This document shows positions 1-10,000 of a DNA stretch of 64,000 nucleotides, piece after piece (the first letter of the stretch is position 1; each line of letters starts with the position of its first letter). The DNA comes from Eublepharis macularius. Lineage: Eukaryota > Chordata > Lepidosauria > Squamata > Eublepharidae. The stretch is taken from the NCBI RefSeq assembly GCF_028583425.1, contig NC_072806.1, positions 32,844,001 through 32,908,000 of the forward strand, written 5' to 3'. The translations under genes and the position numbers were made by a program. A model generated the notes under the pieces. The model made no database searches, was not told where the DNA came from, and worked only from the letters and a program-made list of their open reading frames with translations.

Positions 1-936
1 TGCTGGAGAAAACAGGCCTCATCTTAATCACATGTACCTTGGTGACATCCATTGCTGTAATGTGCTCCTTGAAGACCGTTTGGAAATTTCAACTGGCCCA
101 AAGCACAGAACTGAAGGTCTTGAGGCTTGCAGTAAACGTAACGCAAAGCCAGTGCTAGCTACGCTGCTTCCTGTTTCTCTACTCTCCACCCCACTGCCCT
201 CAATGGCCCAGGCTGACCTGATCTTATCAGATCTCAAAAGCTAAGCGGGGCTGGCCCTGGTTGGTACTTGACCGAAAGTCCACCAAGCAAGTCCAAGGTT
301 GCTGTGCAGAGGCAGGTAATGACACCACCTTTGCTTACCTCTTGCCTTGAAAACTCCAAGAGGAGTTCCCATAAGTTGGCTGCGATGTGGTGGCATTTTC
401 CTCCATCTGATGTGCTGCTATTGACCTTTGAACCCCTAAACTGTGTAGGCTCCTGAGTACCTGAAGGTCTACCCTTATCAACTTGCACAGGCGTTGGAAT
501 AATCAAATGGCACTGTCCTGCAGGGACCAGTAGGTGCCGAAGACAGGCCAGCCGGAACCTGCCAGAGGGCCTTTCAGCCACTGCCCCTGGCTTATGGAAC
601 TGTTTACCTCGCTGGTGGGTGCTGTCCCTCCAAGCCTTCCAAAGGCTTTCAGAAAATTTGACTTAGATTAAGGACAGTGCATGGCTCTGTTATCCCTGTA
701 AATGTATCTGGTTTTCATGTGTTTCACTGATTTTATGGATTATTATGGGTTTTGTACCTTGAGCATATGCCTAGAATGAGACGACGGTTTACAAAAATAC
801 TTCAAAAGTATTGTTTTGTAGGCAGAAAAATTAAAATAATATGGAAGAAAATGCCACGAGGTCTGTTCGGTGTGCTGGTGCAGAAATTCAGCAGCAGACA
901 ATTTCACAAGTTCTCGCACAAAGGACGAGAGTTTAC
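1..936. other. RNFT1 intron 6, mostly unrecognised
   Basis: Apart from the 5S-headed SINE at 204-411, I recognise nothing here. Minus-strand frames at 28-237 and 234-581 do not resemble the missing RING exons and look like chance openings. Confidence 0.6.
204..411 (+). repeat. 5S-rRNA-headed SINE
   Basis: The head reads like 5S rRNA (GATCT-ATCAGATCTCAAAAGC then TAAGCGGGGCTGG-CCTGGTTGGTACTTG). The body, with its CTTGCCTTGAAAACTCC and CCATAAGTTGGCTGCGA blocks, also occurs in reverse at 12884-13097. This is the layout of a polymerase III 5S-derived SINE. It is diverged and not a 5S gene. Confidence 0.8.
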
Positions 937-1095
937 CTTTAGGATAAGATAGAGCAGAGCCAGCAAGATCCCAAGACTCCATCCGAAGGCGCTTTCCTGC
1001 TCCCTCAAGCCAACAAAATAGCGGAACCAGACAGGTATAGGGACAATTCTACGGTAAAACTGGCAGATCTCTTCCAACAGCATATACCAGTAACC
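937..1095 (-). CDS. RNFT1: RNFT1 coding exon 6, last one inside the window
   Basis: It encodes 53 residues starting GYWYMLLEEICQFYR and ending WSLGILLALLYLILK, as in RNFT1. Phase is 0 on both sides, with a GTAAAC donor. No continuation (helix, then RING Cys/His pattern) could be found on the minus strand of 1-936, so the next exon is outside the window. Confidence 0.92.
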
Positions 1096-4000
1096 CTACA
1101 GAAGGAAAAAAATTCTCCCGGTTATGTGCTGAATTTTCCAGATGCGAAATTCCTCAACTACATAAAACCAGCTCACTTTCTCGAGCAATCTACTCTTTGT
1201 GTATTCTGAGTTCTCTGCTGTGACTTCATTGACTCCAAACTACAATCCCTTCATATTGACTTCCTGCCTCTGAAAGTAGCAATGATTTTTATTGTTTAAG
1301 TAGGACTAATTTTATCCACAAAATAATGTGTGATAATAATACACTATTGAAACGTTCAACGTTTCCAATGCTGTTATATTTAACTTTATATCTAAATGTG
1401 CTGCTAGTCCTACTGTCTCTTTACAAATAATAAATTTGTCTTGTAGTTTCAGCTTTAATTTTTTTCCTACCTCTTAGATGATGAAAACTAACAGTGCCAA
1501 GCCGTTACACAAGCACCTTAAACAGCCTTAAAGCACTTCTAAAATTTCATAAACATAACAAAAACTACAATTTTAAAATGTTAACTAAGTTATAAATGAT
1601 GTATTTAGAAGTTATAAATAATATATTTAGTGTCCAAGCAGCAAAATAAGTTTAGAATTGATAAGAAAGTATAGCAATTTTTCCCCAATCTTCCCCAAAC
1701 TCAATTTTTCCCCAATTTTTTGGAAATTTTACATGTCTGGTCCCCAGGACTCATTTCAAGGGGGAACGCGCAGGAACGCAGTTCTGGCAGTTCCCCAAAG
1801 AGGTCACGTCAGGTGCCCCTGCCCACCTGACTCTCAGCCATTTTGGGCTCGTTTCAGCCTGGATTGGGGCCGAAACAGCCCGGATCGGGCCTCTGACGGG
1901 TGGTGGTTAACTCTCCCACTCAGCAACAGCCCGATCCTGACCATTTTGGGCCCCTTTTCAGCCATTTTCAGCCCCTTTTTGCCATTTTGGGCCCAATTTT
2001 GGCCCTGAATGGCCAGGATTGGGTCCAAAACAGCCAGGATAGGTGATGTCAGGGGGTGTGGCATATGCAAATCAGTTATGCTAATGACACACTTCTGGTG
2101 ATGGCAAGGGGTGTGGCACATGTTCATGGGTTATGCTAATGAGTTATGCTAATGAGTTCTTTTTCTACGAAATGACCTCTGCTGGGCCCTGTTCAAGGAA
2201 GTGTCAATGCTAAGGTCTTCTCTTTCCCAGTGCACAAGCTCTGATGTGTTTTAGCATCCCCGCTTTCAAACACTCATGTTGGAACGCTGCAACTGGATGC
2301 TTACAGTTGGCATTAAAAGAGTCACTGCCTTACCTTGGCCTTAAAAGACATTATTAAAAAAGGCAACAAGAGAATGATGCATTTGAAGCTCATGAAGAGG
2401 AACTTCAGGCTGAAGTCTGTGATCCCCACGATCCAAAGCGCCTCCCAAAAGTTTGTGAAATCCACAGTTGGACTTAAAAGAATCAAGCTTGAAAGAAGAA
2501 AAACAAATTAAAGGGACAGTTTTCTTTGCTAAATATTAGAGAACCATTTCACTTAACGTACATTTTCATTTTAAGCAAGCTACAAATAAGCAAAAGTTGG
2601 TTTATTGCTCTCCATTGGTGAATACTGGGCAGAAAAGATCTTCTGGTATAACAACAACAACATTTGAGTATGCACTAAAACCCACTGATCTGTAAGGCCC
2701 TCTGCTTCAGAGTCTCTCTAAATAAGATATCTTACATGAGGATGCTCAAGTGGAGAGAGACATAATGTTAGCCAGGAAACATAGGTTTACACCTCTCTAA
2801 ACGGAGGAGTCTCACCTCTCTACAAAGAGCTGGGAGATGGCTCCTTGGAGGGTTTGTCAATTTCCCTTTCCCCTTTCCCCTCCCTGAAGGCTATGTTAAT
2901 TTCACCTCCCAGCAGGGAGGCCGAGATGAAATAAACAAACCCTCTGAGGAACAATCTCCCAGCTCTTTGTAGAAAGAGGTGAAAGTGAGGAAGCCTTCTG
3001 CTCTGTCTCCCACATTTCCTGGCTAACACTGCATCTCTCTTCACTTGAGCATCCTCATGTAAGATGTCTCGTGTATAAAGACTCTCAATGGAATCTTGCT
3101 TTCCATATATTTACTCATTTCTCATGATGTCTAACAGGATTGCTAGATGCTTGCCACGGTTCTCATAGCCCTCCTCCCAAAGGGGCTCTCTACAAGGATT
3201 GCCGTTGACATGAATACTTTTTACAGAACTCTCAGGTAAAGAGATACCTGTCAGCTAGCACATGAAGATCTAATCACTAAATGAGCTTCAAGGCTTCAAT
3301 TCTTAAGAAATAAGTTTTGAGAAGAATGGTGGGTTGCTGTCAAAAATGGCAGACCTGTGTTGAGTACCCTCCTATGTGATGACTAGTTGAAACTGCCCAC
3401 ATAATGACATCATTATGATGTGCATTTCCTCATCATCACCTGCCAATGATGTGGACTTGGAGCAGGGGAACATATGTTGTAAAGATGACAGGACACCAAA
3501 CTCTACAAATCGGAGGGATAGGAGGGGGGAAATGCAGACTTAACACAGGGCTGCCATTTTGAGCAGCAGCCCTGCAGCTCTTTCTCACGTGCAATTCTGC
3601 CCAGTGAAAATGGCTGACATGCTGTTTGCTAGGGATAAAATAAGAGACTATTGCAAAGACTTGGTAATACATGGGGGAGACAAGGGAAACCAAAACAAGG
3701 TTCTTGCAGTCAGAGCAATCTCTTTAAAAAAGCTTTGCTGCCTTCATCTGCAGAGTCTTCTTTGGTGGTCCCCTATACAAGTACTAACTCTGCTTAGCTT
3801 CCAAGAGCTGATGAGATCAGGCTATACCATGCCACCCTCCCTCCCTCCCCCCTCTGCAGCTCATAGCTGTTAATAAATCTATCATCCATGAATTTACTTT
3901 CTTTGTCTGCCCTGAATCCCCTGCCAACTTCATTCAGGTGAACTGGAGTTTGATCACTGTGACAGGGAGGGAGGACAAGTTCTCTCGGCTTATTTGATTG

Positions 4001-7000
4001 GAATGTACTAGCCTTTTTGCTGGTGAAAGAATTAGGAGAGGCCCCTTTTGACCACTGGAAAGGATATGCTGGAGATCACTGGGAGCACACACAGACAAAA
4101 GCTATGCCTGATGAGAACTGAGCAGTAAAACTGGTAGGCTCCGACCCACTTTTTCCACACACGGCATAAATTTGTAACCCTCCCACGTCACTGTTTAGTG
4201 GAGTCTTTCTCTCTTTATAACCATCCAAAAACTAAAACATTTTCTTTGTTTTGAAACGATACACATACAAGGAAAATAATTATGAGCAACTCACACTGTA
4301 GATAAACCATCATGAATTAATTACCTGTAATGAAGTGATTGGTTGTAGAAGGTATAATACAGAAGGACAGATGATCCTGTTAGGAACAAGAGTAACCAAG
4401 CAGAGTGCAGCCTGGAACACCTTTCCTGAAAGGTAAGAGATTTAAAATGCATTAGTTGACAATTTGAGTTACAAAGATGAGACCCTAATATCACTGCTCT
4501 GCTGCTGATTCTTCAAAACCGATTCACGTAAAACTCAGCAGTCTAAAGGCTACAGGAAACTTCACATAATTATCAATGCTCAGAAGTAGTTTTTAAAAAA
4601 ATTATTTGGCTATCTGCTATAAAAGAGTAAGATTTGGATTGAATTTAAAAAGTTACAAAAATCAATGAAGGGATTGCCTCTCCCTGCACAATCCTCCTGG
4701 GGCACCTTTGTTTTTACTAGCAAGGGCCTCTTGTCGGTAACCCCTTTGTCTAAGGCACGTTATGGGCTTTCTCAGTGGCTGTCCGCTGCATGTTGAACAG
4801 CCTTCCAGAAGAGGTCAGGGGTGCTTCTCTCCCTCCTGGCCATAAGATAAGGTTATTCTGGAGAACTTTGAGGGTAGTGAAAGCCTGGGCAAATGGGGAA
4901 ACACCCTGCTGGTGGGGTGGGGGGGGCATAATTAATTTTTATTTCTGTTGTTCTAACGTTTTATCATTTTTTAAATACTGTTACATACCTTAAAGCCCAA
5001 AATGCTTGGGAGAAAGGCAGGTGAATAAATATGTTACCTCCCCTCAAACAGTTTGACTACGGTCTTTTTTAAAACCTAGTGGGTAGCTTGTCCTCTGAAG
5101 CACCTGATGGTCCATGCAACTATCTTAGAAAACTATAATACAGAGAGAAGTCCTATACTTTAATAACCCATCTCTGTCCTAGATTTTGTAAATGATCTGT
5201 AAATACGCTTAATGCTATGTAAATATTTTCCCTGAACCTGTCTATAACTATAAAACTAACTCTGTTGTTTAGTCCCAACGTTATTATGTAGCCGACCACT
5301 CCGGGCCCCAATACAACCATCTGAAGAAAAGAGAACATTCATCCCATCTTGATCTAAATTACAAACGAAACTTAACATTTATGCTTCACTCGTTGGTATG
5401 GAAAACAATCTCTTCCATTCCAATGTCCTCAAATCTCTGTAATGTTTATTAATTAAAATATTTATATCCTGTCGTATCTCCTTAAGCTTCAAGGCAGCTA
5501 ACAAAGCAACAGGATCACAAAACAACAACAACAGGGGAATCCATTAATAAGATAAAAACAACACACCGGTTAAAGGAACCAGCTTCCCATATCCATTTTA
5601 TGGGGCATTTGTGTACATAATTTAGATGCTTTTCATAAGGTTCTGGCTCTTAAAGCAATCAAGACAATGGCAATAAAATTAAAATTTAATAGTAGCAAAA
5701 TAAAGTCGTAAGTAACATATAAATGACAGGAAGGAAAAGATGAAATCAGCTACTTGTTTAACTAAAAGCCTTAAAAAGTCTTAATCAAACAGGGAAAAAA
5801 GTCTTAACAAGGTTCAGCCATATTGAAGATAGCCATGACTTCTCAAAAAGGGTGCTGGGGAGCTGGAAACTGATTAAGGGAGCTGGAAAACCTTCCCTAC
5901 AAGAAAAAGCTAGGAAAAGGGATCACCAGCGTACTGGCGGCCACAGAGTAGCTTGTGCATTCTCCAGCACGCCCAGGCAAAGAACACAGAAAGATCCAAC
6001 TTATCCCTTAAGATTTTTCTTTGTGATATTTAGCTGATGGCTCGATTTCTGATGCTCCGCCTAGTCCATATTCTGTTTATACAGAACAAATAATTCTGGT
6101 GAGTTGCCATGGTGGGTGGGAGAGATGAATTCTGGATATTTTTCATTATTCAACAATAGTTCTCATTGAAGAACAGGTTAGCGACCACTGAACTACAGAG
6201 TTCATAGCTATTCAGTTCAGAGAAGAGGCAATTAAGAGGGGTAGTAATGTTAATTAAGCACAGTGCGGAGATAGTGCCCGTCTTTTCTCCTTTCTGGGGC
6301 TTAAAGCAACCAGGGCGCAAGAGAGTGGATTTTCAAATGGAGAAATGGCGTAAGGGGAATAATTACCACCAAGCACCTCCCGCATCATGTGCAGTTTGGC
6401 TTTCAACTGACAGAACACCAAGAGTTTTTTGGCCAGAAGCATAACTCGAAGGTGTTACTAGTACAAAAATGTAAAATGTACTCTTTGTAATCATTCCAAG
6501 GTGGCTGGCACAAGTCTCTCCCCCGCCCCTGCAATTTTGTGAGAAAAATCTAAAACTTGGCATGCAAATTCTAGGTAAATATGAGTTTTAAATAACTTGA
6601 GTTTGCCTGCATTTAATTTCAGACATTTGCAAAATGCTGATCTGGGGAGCCTCCAGTCTGCATTTCAAATTTGCCATGGGGGGGGGGGGTGCATTCAAAC
6701 TGGGGCCTTCCCTTTCTGTTCAAGAATTTATCAATTTCATCAAAACTTTAAAAAAATTACCACCTCTTGGGAGAGGTCAATACTTACTCGTAGGAAAACC
6801 TGATTTACAATGCTTTTGTTTGCATACATAAAAGTTGTTAGCATCCCAATTCCCAGAGAAATGCCTATTAGGAAAAAAGGGTCGATTACAAAGCAAAAGA
6901 GAAAAAGAAAGAAAAAACATGCATCAAACAGAATTCTTTAAAAATGTGGCAAAATAAAAATTAAATGTGCATTGCATGCAATAATACTCGTAAGGTGTAT

Positions 7001-10000
7001 TGTAATTATTCAGATGGCAAAACAAAAATGACAAGCCAGTATATGAATGTGCGAAACTAGTGTGCTGCATGATCATGACTGCATTCTATGAGAATTCCAA
7101 TTTACATTTAAATAATGAAGTGCATGTTTCTAGACCTCACTGTTCGAGAAAGAGGTAAACATGTGAAAGCAGTATCTGCTGAAGGCTGAGATTTGAGGGA
7201 TTCTAAGGCTGCAATCCTAAGCATACATTCCTTGGGAGTAAGCTCCCCTGAATCAAATTGGACTTACTTCTGAGTAGACCTGCTTAGGATTGCCCCTTAG
7301 AATTCCATTGACTGGTCCTATGTTGCTTGCATCATACATGGCGCTACCTCCCTGGGGAATCTGGTCTTTCTTGCCCTGCCCATCTACAGCCCACCAATAT
7401 TACATCTCTCTTTCCTGTTGTGCTATTGTGCAATTAAGACAGGATGGATGACAAAGCCTTAAACGAGTGATTTCCATATTGGCTGAGGTTCCGGAGAATT
7501 TGTGTCTAACAGAGGATGCTGAAATTATCAGATAAAATAAACCACCTTTGCATTGGTCTTTAATCCATACAATGTGGCAGTGCTACTTTCCCCATTTTAT
7601 TAATCAAGCTTATATATAGTTGCACAAGGCTTATACCCACTTGCCTTAAAACCTGTGAATAAAAATTGCCTCCAGGTGATCAACCAGGACAAACTGTAAA
7701 CAGGAAGGAAGTTGGCTTCCTTCTCTCTCTTTCACATTCAGTATCCCCAATGACTATTGTTAATGCAGTGAAAGCCAAACTAGTAATTCCTGTGGGCCAA
7801 TAACTTCTGCAGACTCGTAAAGCTGATTTGTACTTTTGAATTGTTTTATCTCTTAGCATTTTTAGGTACAGAGCAAAATAATTCATTATGCCTACTGTGA
7901 ATTTGCTTTTCAGGCTGCAGGGCTTTTGCCTGCTGCAAATGAACAGTCCTTTATTACACCAACAAAGGGAGAAGTCAAGTAAAACATGTGGTAGCATTTC
8001 CTCAGTGGAGAAATTTAAATGAAAACATAGTTAAAAGAAAATAAATTTGATTTACTTAGGAGAAGGTAACTGAGAATAAACAATGGGGTATTTTTGCAAA
8101 TGCCACCAGTTTTCAAAATCTCAGAAGCACTGGTTCTGTTCTGTACTCAGTTCTGGATATCACAGCTCAAAAAGGACAGCAGCAGGGCTTTTTTTCAGGG
8201 GAAACGCGGGGGAACGGAGTTCCGGAACCTCTTGAAAATGGTCACATGGCTGGTGGCCCCGCCCCCTGATCTCCAGACTCAGGGGAGTTGAGATTGCCCT
8301 CCACACTGCTCCAGTGGCGCGGAGGGCAATCTCAACTCCCCTCTGTCTGGAGATCAGGGGGCGGGGCCACCAGCCATGTGACCATTTTCTCTGAGGGCAA
8401 CCCACTGAGTTCCACCACCTCTTTTCCCAGAAAAAAAGCCCTGGACAGCAGAATATATAAACCGTTCAGAGAGGAATTATAAGGATGAAGAAACTTGTTG
8501 GTTTAGAGCTGGGGGAAATGATATGTTATTGAACTTCAATTTCAAACTACGTTTGAAAAGGAGAGGGGAAATATTTTGTTCTTCCCACCAAAGACAGGAA
8601 ACGTGTTTACACAGTTCCAAGAGTATGTGGGATACTGGAATCAAAATTAAAACTTCTGGAAAATTTCAGCTTTTTTAAAAAAAAAGTAAATTTCTGGCCC
8701 TCATGATTGCAAAGGCAAATCTGGAAGTAGGTGAGCAATGCCTACGGAAATCTCCGGAGCCTGAGGGTGGCTCAGTAAGATTCCCAGTGGCTAGGAGATG
8801 GTGCTGCAGTTAGTTTGCACAACCCTTCCAACTCCCAAAATGAAGGAACCCCCAAACAGTTTTGTCTTAAATGCAAAATATATGATGCTCAATGTGCATA
8901 ATTTATACAGAGCCTAGAAGTTGCTTCCCCACCACCACTTATTCCCTGGCCTTGGGCCACAGAATTGAATAGGTTTGACCTGTTGCTTCCCTTTCAACCT
9001 TTATTCTAAAAGAGGGCTGTTTTCTGAAGCGCCATGGTTTCTTGCACTGTACCAATGACATGTTGTAAGAGGAGGTTGACAGACAGGATCAAGATGTACG
9101 GGAGACTCTTGTGTAGCCACTGGAGGAGATATCTGAGCTCCGAGAGAGAACTTGTGCTTTGCTCCTCTGAATCCGTGTTGCCGTCTTCAGGCCCCCTCAC
9201 GTCACCATGAGAGTGAGCATGGGAGCGACTATGGGGTCCAGAATGTGGATGCTGCCTGGATCCAGAATCTTCTCCAACCTCCACCACAGCAGTGTTTAAC
9301 TGGATGTGAACATCCCCTCCCCGCTGGCATAATCCTTCTCCTGGCAACCTTGCTGCGTGTGCACCCTGGGGGGCATCGCTATTTCCTGGGGCACTGTGGC
9401 GATTATTAGAGTGGGCTTGCATGGTGGTTGGCGGATTGTGGTATGTTCCAAATGCCTGGCTTTTGGCGTGATGCTTCCTAAAAGAAAAAGGAGACAATTT
9501 TAAAAGGCACAGCTCTGTGGTCAGGGTGTGAGGTCTCTGCTCTAATATTCTGTGAGCATAACATAGGCTGGTGTGCTTCCTGACATCCCCGAGCTCTTCT
9601 TAGATACTGGGGATGTGCAATTGCTGGTCCTCTCCGGAAGACAGGCATAAGGGTGCTCCTTACATCAAAACCCTCCTGTTATAATCTCTGAACCATCTGG
9701 AAACCAAATTCTGGACACTGAACAAGTTAAATAACATGTAGTGGGTTGGATCCAGTGCAAAATTTCCACTTGTGCTAGAGCTTTTGCACAAGCAGAAACA
9801 CAAGACGAAGACGGTGCTAGTCTCTTGCACTGTCAAACTTACTGCATCCCCCCTTGAATTTCCACTTGCACAAGATGTGCAGCCAATTTCTGAACACTAT
9901 AGTGTGTGTGCGTGTGTGTGTGTTGTAACAAATATTGAACAAGTTTCCACTTGCCCATCGCAGACTCTAAGCTCATATCCTGTAATTTATTCAAGTTTAA

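Noticed and set aside
28..237. Next RNFT1 exon with the RING finger
   Set aside because: No Cys/His RING pattern in any minus-strand frame and no similarity to the helix expected after LILK.
207..272. 5S rRNA gene
   Set aside because: Diverged, and followed by a SINE body also found at 12884-13097.
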